Assembly: GCA_934532985.1 (NCBI GenBank)
Contig: CAKTAV010000006.1
Coordinates: forward strand, 1-64,000
Direction of reading: 5' to 3'
DNA: 64,000 nucleotides
Source: an uncultured Butyricicoccus sp.
GTDB lineage: Bacteria > Bacillota > Clostridia > Oscillospirales > Butyricicoccaceae
The position numbers were made by a program, and so were the translations under genes. The notes under the pieces were generated by a model, which was not told where the DNA came from, made no database searches, and saw only the letters and a program-made list of their open reading frames with translations. Every line of letters begins with the position of its first letter. The first letter of the stretch is position 1. Below are positions 23,784-31,999 of this stretch, in pieces.

Positions 23784-23823
23784 AAAAATCTCTCCAATCG
23801 CCATCCCAATGACAATCGGAGAG
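23784..23823 (-). terminator. Terminator of plsC
   Basis: On the minus strand CTCTCCGATTG / CGATTGGAGAG (two wobbles), followed by ATTTTTATT. Confidence 0.65.
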
Positions 23824-23852
23824 GTTTCTTTCTGTTCGGCTCCTGCTACAGC

Positions 23853-24563
23853 TCAGGATAATGCGCCCATGACAATTTGCTCTACCTGCTGCGGCAGTGC
23901 ATTTCGCTCTTCCTTTGTCATGCCCTTTGTCGCAATCGGCGGGTGAATGGTGAGATATACTATTCCCGAATGAATACGCATCCGCTCCTCAAACAGATGA
24001 TACGAGCCGTCAATCGTCACCGGCACAATCGGCACACCCGAACGCGTCGCAATTTTAAACGCACCGCCCTTGAACTCATGTGCCGGTCCGCCTTTGCTGC
24101 GCGTACCTTCCGGGAAAATAGTGATCGAGCTTCCGTCTTTGACCATCTTTCCACCCTCCAGCAGAGCGCGCACACTGGCCTTTACATCCTTCCGGTCGAG
24201 GAAAATGCAGTGCAGCAGATGCATCCACAGGTTGACGCCTGGTACCTTTGCCAGCTCGATCTTCGCCATCAGCGCACGCGGTGCGCCGACATAGCCCAGC
24301 ATAATCGGAATATCAAAATCGCTTTGATGATTGCTGATGTATACCGCCGCTCCCTCCGGAAGATTCTCTTCTCCGCGAACGACAATCTTTCCTCCGGCAA
24401 CGCGGATAATGCGCAGCGCCCAGCGATGCACTGTGCGGTCGATCTTTTCCCGCACCGCCGCCTCATTTCCCTTATTGATCTGGCTGCGGTAATACAGCCC
24501 CAGCGGGCAAACAATCACCAGATACAGCCCCAGATACAGTAACCACAAAATTGTATGCAGCAT
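23853..24563 (-). CDS. plsC: 1-acyl-sn-glycerol-3-phosphate acyltransferase
   Basis: 236 residues. Acylates lysophosphatidic acid to phosphatidic acid at the membrane. One N-terminal membrane helix (about 4-24). Catalytic NHxxxxD motif is SNHQSDFD near 75 and the acyl-acceptor motif FPEGTRSKGG near 150; GVPIVPVTIDG follows. Length is typical. Third gene of a run clcA - DNA glycosylase - plsC with 1-4 bp between genes; the genes are not functionally related. Confidence 0.93.
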   Translation of the reverse strand: MLHTILWLLYLGLYLVIVCPLGLYYRSQINKGNEAAVREKIDRTVHRWALRIIRVAGGKIVVRGEENLPEGAAVYISNHQSDFDIPIMLGYVGAPRALMAKIELAKVPGVNLWMHLLHCIFLDRKDVKASVRALLEGGKMVKDGSSITIFPEGTRSKGGPAHEFKGGAFKIATRSGVPIVPVTIDGSYHLFEERMRIHSGIVYLTIHPPIATKGMTKEERNALPQQVEQIVMGALS

Positions 24564-24564
24564 A

Positions 24565-25071
24565 TTATTCCTCTCTTCCTTCCGCCGCCTGTCGGATGAC
24601 AGCGTATCGCTCCACCAGCTGTTCCAACGAAACGGCGCAGTTTGCCGGAGATGTCGACGGCAGCGGCACTGCCGTAACGCCGCACTGCGGCAAACAGTAT
24701 GTTCGATATAAATTTCCTGCCTTGGTTCCCGTCGTAAAAATCGCGCGGATCGGTGCGAGAGAGAGAATCACTCGCATGTCATTGGGCACCGGATTTTGAA
24801 TCGACGCATCCGACGCACCCTTGATATCACAGCTGGCAAGCACGTCCCACAGCGCAATATGATGCTCCGTCAGGAAACGTTTCTGCGCGTCAATATCTCC
24901 AACCAGCGGCTGCAGACCATACAGCGCCGGAAGCACCCGCCAAAAGCGGTTCTGCCGATGCGCATAGTAAAATCCCTGCTCCCGTGATTTCGGCGACGGC
25001 ATCGTGCCCAGCACCAGCACACGTGACTGCTCGTCAAACCACGGACCAAAGCTGTGTGTCACATGGGTCAT
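24565..25071 (-). CDS. DNA-deoxyinosine glycosylase (uracil-DNA glycosylase superfamily, family 6)
   Basis: 168 residues, with SRVLVLGTMPSPKSREQGFYY near 16-36 and HRQNRFW near 38, the hallmarks of the family 6 hypoxanthine-DNA glycosylases, and PSTSPANCA near 138 as the second motif. These enzymes remove deaminated bases from DNA. Its ATG overlaps the clcA stop by 4 bp, so translation is likely coupled. Substrate preference (hypoxanthine rather than uracil) is inferred from the family. Confidence 0.88.
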   Translation of the reverse strand: MTHVTHSFGPWFDEQSRVLVLGTMPSPKSREQGFYYAHRQNRFWRVLPALYGLQPLVGDIDAQKRFLTEHHIALWDVLASCDIKGASDASIQNPVPNDMRVILSLAPIRAIFTTGTKAGNLYRTYCLPQCGVTAVPLPSTSPANCAVSLEQLVERYAVIRQAAEGREE

Positions 25072-26678
25072 GTTCGTCGATCCTCCATCCGCGTTTCATC
25101 CAGCGTGACCTTGTGCCGGATAACCGACTCCATCGCCAGCATATCCGATTCGTTCACCAGCGTCACCAGCGTATCTCCGGCACACAGCGCAAGATCGCCG
25201 CGCGGAATCAGTTCTTCTCCCCCGCGGGTAACGGAAATCACCAAACAGCGGGACGGCAGAATCAAATCCTTCAGACAACATCCGTCCGCCTCGCTTCCCT
25301 TTTCCACGATAAAGGTCAGCATGGTTTTTTCACCGCGATACTGCTTCTCCACAGCGCGTACCTTGTTGCCGGTATTGACGAGGAAGCGCTCGGTCAGCGC
25401 CTCGTAAACCGGCTTGCTGCCCAGCATATCCGCTACGACATAGGCAATCAGCGACGCTACTGCCAGTGACAGCATATGCGTAAACGATCCCGTCATTTCG
25501 GAGATTAATACAATGCCAGTAACCGGCGCACGGACAATTGCCGAAAACAACGCTGCCATCGCAATAATAATGATATTGAACAGGAATTTCTCTTCCAGCA
25601 GGCCGCACTGAATCATCGCCACACCAAAGCACGCGCCGACGTAGGACCCAAGCACCAGCATCGGAAAGAAGTTGCCGCCCGGCGCGCCTGAACAAAAGCT
25701 AATCATGAAAAAGACAAACTTGACCAGCAGCATGCCCACCAGAACCATCAGGACCAGATTGCCCTCGTACAGCTTCTCCACCATCACATGCCCATCGCCC
25801 AGCATATCGCGCATGGAAAAGCCGAGCACACCGGCACACAAAAACGGAATGGACAGGCAGACCCAGTCCGGCAAAAAGCTAATTTTTTTGTACATGTCCT
25901 GCGTGGAGGCCAGCACCTTGTTGAAGATCACACCCAGCACGCCGCACAGCAGGCCTAGCAAAATAATCATCGGGTAATAGCCCAGCGGAATCATTTCCTT
26001 GACCGAAAAGGAAAGCACCGGCTCCATGCCAAAAATGCCCTTGGACAGATAGTCCGCAACCAGCGCCGCCGACATACAAGACAGCAGTACCATCGCCGAG
26101 AAGTTCTTGTGAATCTCCTCCAGTGCAAACATTACGCCCGCCAACGGTGTGTTAAACGCCGCCGTCAGGCCCGCTGAAGCGCCGCAGGTAATCAGGAAAT
26201 TTTCCTCTAGTCGGAACCGTTTGAGTACCTGCGCCACACCCTTACCCGACATGCCGCCGAGCTGTACCGACGGACCCTCTCGTCCGAGCGCCAAGCCGCC
26301 AAACATACCCAGACAACCCGTCGCAATTTTCGCAACGATAATCTTTTTCCACGGTGGATGGATGTATCCGGTAATCTCTGCTTCCACCTGCGGGATACCG
26401 GAGCCAGAAACCATTGGTTCCCATCGAATCAAACGGGCAACCAAATATGCCATGCCGACCAGTGCCGTCATCCACAGCGCCATACGCAGAACATTCCCCT
26501 GACAATAACCCAAAATCACATTGCGCAGAGCATCTGCCTTCGCCAGCGCAATACGGTAAAAAATCGTAACCAAACCGGCAACCACGCCGACCAGTAATCC
26601 CTCGCCCAGCATGATGGTGCGCATCGAGTCATATCGGTTCAGCATCTGCCGGATTGGCATACGCGACGGTTGTTTCAT
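25068..26678 (-). CDS. ClC chloride channel/transporter with TrkA-C domain
   Basis: 536 residues from ATG 26678, chosen for AAAGGAGA upstream; a TTG two codons earlier is less likely. The ClC core (~1-440) has GSGIPQ near 90, GREGPSVQLGG near 125 and GAPGGNFFPML near 330, which build the chloride selectivity filter with the gating Glu in GREGP. The C-terminal ~90 residues form a TrkA-C-like RCK domain (ISVTRGGEELIPRGDLALCAGDTLVTLV), a known cytosolic regulatory module. Likely a Cl-/H+ antiporter for acid or volume control. Confidence 0.93.
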   Translation of the reverse strand: MKQPSRMPIRQMLNRYDSMRTIMLGEGLLVGVVAGLVTIFYRIALAKADALRNVILGYCQGNVLRMALWMTALVGMAYLVARLIRWEPMVSGSGIPQVEAEITGYIHPPWKKIIVAKIATGCLGMFGGLALGREGPSVQLGGMSGKGVAQVLKRFRLEENFLITCGASAGLTAAFNTPLAGVMFALEEIHKNFSAMVLLSCMSAALVADYLSKGIFGMEPVLSFSVKEMIPLGYYPMIILLGLLCGVLGVIFNKVLASTQDMYKKISFLPDWVCLSIPFLCAGVLGFSMRDMLGDGHVMVEKLYEGNLVLMVLVGMLLVKFVFFMISFCSGAPGGNFFPMLVLGSYVGACFGVAMIQCGLLEEKFLFNIIIIAMAALFSAIVRAPVTGIVLISEMTGSFTHMLSLAVASLIAYVVADMLGSKPVYEALTERFLVNTGNKVRAVEKQYRGEKTMLTFIVEKGSEADGCCLKDLILPSRCLVISVTRGGEELIPRGDLALCAGDTLVTLVNESDMLAMESVIRHKVTLDETRMEDRRT

Positions 26679-26781
26679 TCGCAATCTCCTTTAACTGTCG
26701 TAGACAATTCACATTTTTCACTCATGAACTATTTTACCGCCCTGTGCTCCTTTTGTACATGGTTTTTTTACAAACTATTTG

Positions 26782-26810
26782 TTTCTTTTTTCTTCTTGCT
26801 ATTGTATAAT
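26782..26810 (+). promoter_or_regulatory. Promoter of the BI-1 gene
   Basis: TATAAT (26805-26810) with a weak -35 TTTCTT (26782-26787), 17-bp spacer, 42 bp before ATG. Confidence 0.5.
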
Positions 26811-26852
26811 ACTGCTGTAATAGAGGAGAAATCCCCACTGGAGGCATGTATT

Positions 26853-27557
26853 ATGAATCAAAACAATTATCCATACAGTTCTTACGGTGTCCGGGCTACC
26901 GAAACTCTGTCCCGTTACACAGCGAAGACCTTTGGTTGGATGTTTGTCGGTCTGCTGCTCACCTTTGCCGTTTCCATTGGTACATTGATGAGCGGTTTGT
27001 ATGTTGTTTTGGCGACGGGCTTTGTTCCCTTTATTCTGGCTCTGTGCGAAATCGGCGTCGTCATTTATCTCTCGGCGCGTATCCGCCAACTGAGCGTCGG
27101 TGCGGCGCGCGGCTTGTTTTTCGCCTATGCTATCCTGAATGGCATCACATTCAGCGCGTTGCTGGTTTATTACTCCGTCTCGTCGCTGATTCTGGTCTTC
27201 GGCATGACGGCAATATTCTTCGGTGTCATGGCGGTATATGCACATTTTACCAAGGCGGATCTCAGCTATCTTCGTCCGGTTCTTGTCGGCGGCCTGATTA
27301 CTCTGCTGGTTCTCATGCTGCTGTCGATGTTCCTGAATCTGTCGGGCTTTTCCACTGGCATCTGTCTGCTCGGCGTGCTGCTGTTTATTGGCTTTACTGC
27401 CTATGACACGCAGAAGATTCGCCAGAACTACTTCTATTTTCAGGGCAATGCCGAGCTACTGGAGAAAGCATCCATTTTCAGCGCATTGCAGCTGTATTTG
27501 GACTTCATCAATTTGTTCCTCTATCTGCTTCGTCTGTTTGGACGTCGCAGCAACTAA
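26853..27557 (+). CDS. Bax inhibitor-1/YccA family membrane protein
   Basis: 234 residues from ATG 26853 (CTGGAGG 9 nt upstream). Seven hydrophobic segments and the BI-1 pattern: an N-terminal TLSRYTAKTFGWMFVGLLL, a central NGITFSALL and the C-terminal FIGFTAYDTQKIRQ followed by FSALQLYLDFINLFLYLLRLFG. In the BsYetJ member a pH-gated Ca2+ leak was shown; here the di-aspartate pH sensor is partly visible (YDTQ and YLDF). Alone in its transcript, closed by the terminator at 27591. Confidence 0.92.
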   Translation: MNQNNYPYSSYGVRATETLSRYTAKTFGWMFVGLLLTFAVSIGTLMSGLYVVLATGFVPFILALCEIGVVIYLSARIRQLSVGAARGLFFAYAILNGITFSALLVYYSVSSLILVFGMTAIFFGVMAVYAHFTKADLSYLRPVLVGGLITLLVLMLLSMFLNLSGFSTGICLLGVLLFIGFTAYDTQKIRQNYFYFQGNAELLEKASIFSALQLYLDFINLFLYLLRLFGRRSN

Positions 27558-27590
27558 ACAAGAAGCAACGCTTTCTTGTTCATCTACCAA

Positions 27591-27616
27591 AAAGGGTCTG
27601 CTACATATGCAGCAGA
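27591..27616 (+). terminator. Terminator of the BI-1 gene (recurring hairpin family)
   Basis: Perfect 12-bp stem AAAGGGTCTGCT / AGCAGACCCTTT with an 8-nt loop and T-run. Stem sequence is similar to hairpins at 41523 and 51687. Confidence 0.9.
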
Positions 27617-27644
27617 CCCTTTTTATCATACTTCTTCGTAAGAC

Positions 27645-27678
27645 AAGGGCTGTGTATGAAATTTCCTACACAGCCCTT
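27645..27678 (-). terminator. Terminator of the CotH-kinase gene
   Basis: Perfect 12-bp stem AAGGGCTGTGTA / TACACAGCCCTT, 10-nt loop, 37 bp after the stop on the minus strand. Confidence 0.75.
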
Positions 27679-27714
27679 CCCGTTTATCTCATGATATTTC
27701 ACATGATACTGTTT

Positions 27715-30480
27715 TTACTTTACGCGTACCTTACAGGTGCGAACAATTTGTCCGTCCTCTCCATCACCAAGGCAGAGGATAATCGCCGTACCCTTCTTGC
27801 GTCCCTTGATAACTGCCTTACTGCCAAACTGATCTACCGTAGCAACCGACGGATCACTCGAGATCCAGTCCAATCCCGGATCCATACAATTTTTCGGCTG
27901 TGTTCTTGCCGAAACAATCGTTTTCTTATTCTTTTCTACCGTGACCTTAGACCGCGACAGTGTAAAGTCAGACATGCTGATGTAGTCATCCTTCTCCGAA
28001 TCCAGTACCGTGAGTTTACAGCTGTCCGATACCTTGCCGTTTTTGGTCGAAAGAGTAATGGTCGTCTTGCCTACACCGCACGGCGTAATATATCCGCTCT
28101 TGCTGACCGTTGCAACCTTCGTATTGGAGGACTTCCAAACCAGACCGTTTTTCAGTCCGCTTCCGCCGCCCAAACGATACGGCAGACGGAACGACTCTTC
28201 TGAATCCGCATTATACATCATCGTGTATCGGTCATAGCCCAGTGTAATCTGTGTAACCGGCTTCACGTTTTTCTTCGAGATCCACTTGGCGTAGACCGTC
28301 ATATTCTTCTGCACAGAATCTCCCTTAGAAAATTCCACGCCGTTCTTCGTAAACCAGCCCTTAAAATAATATCCCTTACGCGTTGGTTGCTTCGGGAACT
28401 TGGCAATCGGATCGCCCTTTGTCGTGGTTTGTATCGCAACCACGCGAGAACCGCGCTGGAACGTAACCGTGCACTGTTTGACCTTCAGCGAGGACATATG
28501 TGAGTCGATCCACTCGGTGCGCAGCTGAATCCACATCTTGAGCTGTGCAACATCATCAGCAAATGTCTTATCCTGATATTCCTCTTCATAATTGTTGCCG
28601 ACCAGTTCCTTATTATACTTCTGCGAGTAGGCAATCTGCTCGGCGTACTGATCCAGTATGCCACCGTCCTTTGACAGCTCTACCAGCTTTTCATGAATCG
28701 TCGGCCAACGCGCAATCAGCTGATCGGCAAATTCCTTGCGGCGCAGGAGCTTCTCAAACCATGTGCTCTCCCGCTGAGACCAGCCCTGATAGTTCATGTC
28801 CTCCTTGCCGTACTCATTGTTGCCCCATGCGACATAGTCAAAGTCCCACAGAGGGCCCCAGAACAGCTTACCATTGCGTTTTTTGTACAGATAGGTACTC
28901 GTGCTGGCGAAGGCATCGCCATTCATGCTGATTTCCTGTACCCAATAATAATCAATGGCTGAGGCAATATCCATATAGTCCGAATAGTGTGTTTCTTTAT
29001 ACGTACCGTTGGATGCATAAATCGCATTTTCTGTCGCCTGGACATAGTCTGAAATATATTTGATCTGTGCCGCCTGTGCATCCGCAGCATCCTCCGGATA
29101 ATCCTCAAAGTCCGGGCTTTCAATCAGATATTCATTTCCTCGCTTTGTCTGGAACGTTGCACCCGTATCATTGTCATAGGGACTCATCGCCAGCAGATAG
29201 CCGCCGGTCAGTGCTTCGCCCGACGAGGTATGCATGGAATCCTCATTGTCCGCCAGATCGTCAATATCCACGCGGTTCTCTCCGACGCGTACCTGCTCCG
29301 ACAGCAGATAACTGCCATAGTACTCGCCGTTCATCACGACGTCAACAAAAACACACTGCGGCGTAAACTCCATGCCCAGCTGCGCCGCCAACCAATAGGT
29401 CGCCTTATTGCGCAAATGGCTCGCGTCATAATAATCCGCCAACAGCACCCAGTGCTTGTTTTTGCCCATGTTAAAGAGGTTTGCCTTTTTGTCCAGCTTG
29501 ATCTTGTACGGATTTTTGCCCGTTCCCCATGTCGAATTGCCGCGTCCGCGGATGTATTCCAAATCATAGGTTTCCGTCTTTACATTGTCCGTCTTGCCCT
29601 TGTCGTTGGCATACTCACAGTTGTAGCCGTCCGGAACCTCAACCGTCATCGAGCCATAGCACTCGGTATCGTGATCCGGATCATGATTCATGGCGTCAAC
29701 GGTTCCCTGTGTCTCATCAATATTGAAGTAGATAACCGGAACCGTGCTCTTTGCCAGCGTCATGGAGCGCAGCAGCAGCTGCACATTATCCTCTTCCTTA
29801 TCCGACGTAACGCGGAACGAAACGGTATGCTGTCCTGTAATCTTTTTATCGTATACACTGACCGACTGCGCCTTGGTATACCATTTCTTGGCCTTTTTCT
29901 GCTTGGCAAGCTTAACCTGTGCAATCGGTTCGGTGTCATCATCCAGATACAGCGATACCGTCAGGTTCTGTCCCTTTGCCGCCATCGCATCCATCGTCCA
30001 GCGTCCCACAATGCCGCTGCCGAAATCAAAGGTATCCGCAAAGGTAAATGTCTCCGTCGCCAGCTGCTCCGAAGTGCCGCTGACCAGAATGCCGCCGTTC
30101 TTTTCGGAGTCCTGAATTTTCAGCTCGTCGCTGCCGCTTGCCGTAAGCTTTCCATCGGCGTACAGCGTGCGCAGCTTCTGAATGTCAAACGAAGCGTCCT
30201 CGGAAGAAACCTCACCCGTTGCTTCTCCGGTATCTTCTGTCGAAACATCCGGTATCTCCGTCTGCGGATCTTCCGCCGCAACCGCCGGCTGTTCTTCCTC
30301 CGTATCTGCCGCCTGATCTGTCGTAGTCTGTGCGGCCGGCTCTTCCACCGCCTGCACCGCTGCGTCCTCCGCCGCTCCCGCTGTCACAGCAAACGCAGGA
30401 ACATCTACCGCCGTGAGCACCATTCCCAGTGCCAGCAGCACCGACAGAATGCGGAATTTCCTGTTTTCTTTCACAAACAT
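27715..30480 (-). CDS. Secreted CotH-kinase surface protein with InlB-type and Big2 repeats
   Basis: 921 residues. Signal peptide (FRILSVLLALGMVLTAVDVPAFA, about 9-31), then an acidic Ala/Glu/Thr linker to ~95, a beta-sandwich-like region (about 100-240), and a CotH kinase domain (about 245-670) with the hallmark RGRGNSTW at 311-318, followed by KIKLDK, and WDFDYV metal-binding residues. The C-terminal part has a Listeria-Bacteroides (InlB) repeat (KGYYFKGWFTKNG), and two Big2-like Ig domains (SNTKVATVSKSGYITP; SDPSVATVDQ). CotH proteins phosphorylate secreted or spore-coat proteins. No sortase motif, so attachment is unclear. Confidence 0.93.
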   Translation of the reverse strand: MFVKENRKFRILSVLLALGMVLTAVDVPAFAVTAGAAEDAAVQAVEEPAAQTTTDQAADTEEEQPAVAAEDPQTEIPDVSTEDTGEATGEVSSEDASFDIQKLRTLYADGKLTASGSDELKIQDSEKNGGILVSGTSEQLATETFTFADTFDFGSGIVGRWTMDAMAAKGQNLTVSLYLDDDTEPIAQVKLAKQKKAKKWYTKAQSVSVYDKKITGQHTVSFRVTSDKEEDNVQLLLRSMTLAKSTVPVIYFNIDETQGTVDAMNHDPDHDTECYGSMTVEVPDGYNCEYANDKGKTDNVKTETYDLEYIRGRGNSTWGTGKNPYKIKLDKKANLFNMGKNKHWVLLADYYDASHLRNKATYWLAAQLGMEFTPQCVFVDVVMNGEYYGSYLLSEQVRVGENRVDIDDLADNEDSMHTSSGEALTGGYLLAMSPYDNDTGATFQTKRGNEYLIESPDFEDYPEDAADAQAAQIKYISDYVQATENAIYASNGTYKETHYSDYMDIASAIDYYWVQEISMNGDAFASTSTYLYKKRNGKLFWGPLWDFDYVAWGNNEYGKEDMNYQGWSQRESTWFEKLLRRKEFADQLIARWPTIHEKLVELSKDGGILDQYAEQIAYSQKYNKELVGNNYEEEYQDKTFADDVAQLKMWIQLRTEWIDSHMSSLKVKQCTVTFQRGSRVVAIQTTTKGDPIAKFPKQPTRKGYYFKGWFTKNGVEFSKGDSVQKNMTVYAKWISKKNVKPVTQITLGYDRYTMMYNADSEESFRLPYRLGGGSGLKNGLVWKSSNTKVATVSKSGYITPCGVGKTTITLSTKNGKVSDSCKLTVLDSEKDDYISMSDFTLSRSKVTVEKNKKTIVSARTQPKNCMDPGLDWISSDPSVATVDQFGSKAVIKGRKKGTAIILCLGDGEDGQIVRTCKVRVK

Positions 30481-30654
30481 CCAACCTCCTTATGCTTGTC
30501 AATCGGCTGTCTTGAGATTTCTCTCAATCCTCTATAGCTGTATTATAACACATAATACAGAAATGTACAGTCTGTACAGGCATAAAAGCAAAAGAAATCG
30601 TAACCTTGTTCCAAACAGACAAGTTCTGTTTTTTCTTCATCGAGGTAGACAAAA

Positions 30655-30683
30655 GAGCACCGCAGACAAAATCTACGGTGCTC
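30655..30683 (-). terminator. Terminator of the flavin/ferredoxin operon
   Basis: GAGCACCG / CGGTGCTC stem, 13-nt loop, followed on the minus strand by TTTT, 29 bp after the NapH-like stop. Confidence 0.8.
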
Positions 30684-30711
30684 CTATGCAGAAAATGATT
30701 TATAAAGTTCC

Positions 30712-31578
30712 TTATACCACTAAAATGCCAATCAGCAGCGCCGCCGACTGTACCAGAACCATCCAAATTTCGTTTCCCTTAAAGTGAGAACCCGTCAGAG
30801 AAATGTTCTGCTTCGGGCAGATACCCGTGCACTTGCCGCAGCGGATGCACTCGCCGCTCTTTGCCGAGTCCGCATCCAGTTCCAAACAAACCGGACATGT
30901 CTTGGTGCACGCGCTGCATCCCTTAATGCAGTTCTCGCGGTTGCGTCCCAGCATACCGGTCGGCAAAACCGGAAGCAGGCTGAATACCGCGCCCATCGGA
31001 CACAGGAACTGACAGAAAAAGCGCTCCTGCAATGCCATGCCGCATACAATCAGCACCAGCAAAACAATGCCAATCTCCATTCCCGCCGGAACGAGATTGC
31101 CGCCGGAGAGGAAGGAGAACACCGTCCACGGACTGTTGCCATTGATAATGCTCTGCTGTCCCAGCACGCACACAACCAGCACCGCCAGCAGAACGACATA
31201 CTTCAGATACTGCATCCGACGCACCGCCTTGTCGGACAGCTGAAAGACCTTTTTTCGCTTCAGCACCTTCTTCTGAACCAGCGAAGAGAGGAAATAAATC
31301 CAATCTCCCACCGCGCCGAACGCACAGGCATAGCCGCAGAAAAAGCGACCGAATACCACGGTAAACGCCAGCAGAAAGACCAGCATCGCGCCGAACGAGG
31401 TCCACTGTAATACCGCGCCTTGGTTAAACTCCGTACAAATTTCCTTAATGCCGGAAAACGCGCTGGCATAGGCCGACGGCGCTGCCAAGAAAAATACCAC
31501 CTGAATGATAAACCGCAGCAGTGCATTGCGTTTCCTGCGGCGAACCATCGGATTTCCCGTTTTCTTTTTTCGTTCCAT
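30712..31578 (-). CDS. NapH-type membrane polyferredoxin (4Fe-4S)
   Basis: 288 residues from ATG 31578 (GGAGGG at 8 nt). Four to five membrane helices. Two CxxxC..P-type motifs at the membrane edge (FGRFFCGYACAFGAVGDW and RFFCQFLCPMGAVFS), as in NapH/NosR/RnfB-associated proteins, then two [4Fe-4S] sets: CIKGCSACTKTCPVC and CIRCGKCTGICP. Such proteins pass electrons across or along the membrane. Encoded directly after the two FMN-binding protein genes, so it is the likely electron input for them. Whether it receives electrons from a quinol or ferredoxin cannot be told here. Confidence 0.9.
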   Translation of the reverse strand: MERKKKTGNPMVRRRKRNALLRFIIQVVFFLAAPSAYASAFSGIKEICTEFNQGAVLQWTSFGAMLVFLLAFTVVFGRFFCGYACAFGAVGDWIYFLSSLVQKKVLKRKKVFQLSDKAVRRMQYLKYVVLLAVLVVCVLGQQSIINGNSPWTVFSFLSGGNLVPAGMEIGIVLLVLIVCGMALQERFFCQFLCPMGAVFSLLPVLPTGMLGRNRENCIKGCSACTKTCPVCLELDADSAKSGECIRCGKCTGICPKQNISLTGSHFKGNEIWMVLVQSAALLIGILVV

Positions 31579-31582
31579 TCGC

Positions 31583-31999
31583 TTATCCCTCCATCGCATT
31601 GTTAAAGGCATCCATAATGCCATTCGAGCTGAAGGTAGCTCCTGAAACGACATCCAGACCATCGGTTCCCTGATTCTTCACGATTTCGTCCAGCAGAGCA
31701 GATGCTTTCTTCAGATATTCTGCGTCATCGGAATTATCCGTTACTTCTACCTTGGAAATCTTTTTGTCCTTTACGGTTACCTCTACCGTCAGGTCGCCGC
31801 CAAAGCCAGCTCCGGTTCCTGTATAGGTACCGTCTTGATATCCCGTCGCAGTCTGCTCCTGTGTCGCCGCTTCGTATTTTTCCAGCTCAGCGTTGTAGGC
31901 TTCCACCTGCTGCGAACGTACGGTGGCCTGCTGCTGGTAAACCAGCAGCACGATGACCACCAACAAGACATTGATTACTCGTGTAAAGAAGACCTTCAT
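31583..31999 (-). CDS. Membrane-anchored single FMN-binding domain protein
   Basis: 138 residues. An N-terminal signal anchor (VINVLLVVIVLLVY, about 8-21), a short coil, then one FMN_bind domain (about 53-138) beginning YQDGTYTGTGAGFGG and ending in the attachment motif DVVSGATFSS, where Thr122 would carry covalent FMN. Start overlaps the stop of the five-domain protein by 4 bp (ATGA); its own stop is 5 bp before the NapH-like start. The tight order suggests it bridges the polyferredoxin and the large FMN protein. Confidence 0.9.
   Translation of the reverse strand: MKVFFTRVINVLLVVIVLLVYQQQATVRSQQVEAYNAELEKYEAATQEQTATGYQDGTYTGTGAGFGGDLTVEVTVKDKKISKVEVTDNSDDAEYLKKASALLDEIVKNQGTDGLDVVSGATFSSNGIMDAFNNAMEG

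Larger units (their letters stand above)
23322..23852. other. 531-bp AT-rich gap upstream of the transporter
   Basis: Holds the transporter promoter (23439-23467), an inverted repeat ATTTTGT-N4-ACAAAAT (23514-23531), about 250 bp of very AT-rich sequence with no ribosome-site-supported frame, and the plsC terminator at 23784-23823. No gene is seen. Confidence 0.6.

Noticed and set aside
29230..30537. A 435-codon plus-strand frame over the CotH gene
   Set aside because: Antisense shadow, rich in Arg/Ile/Leu, no start signal.
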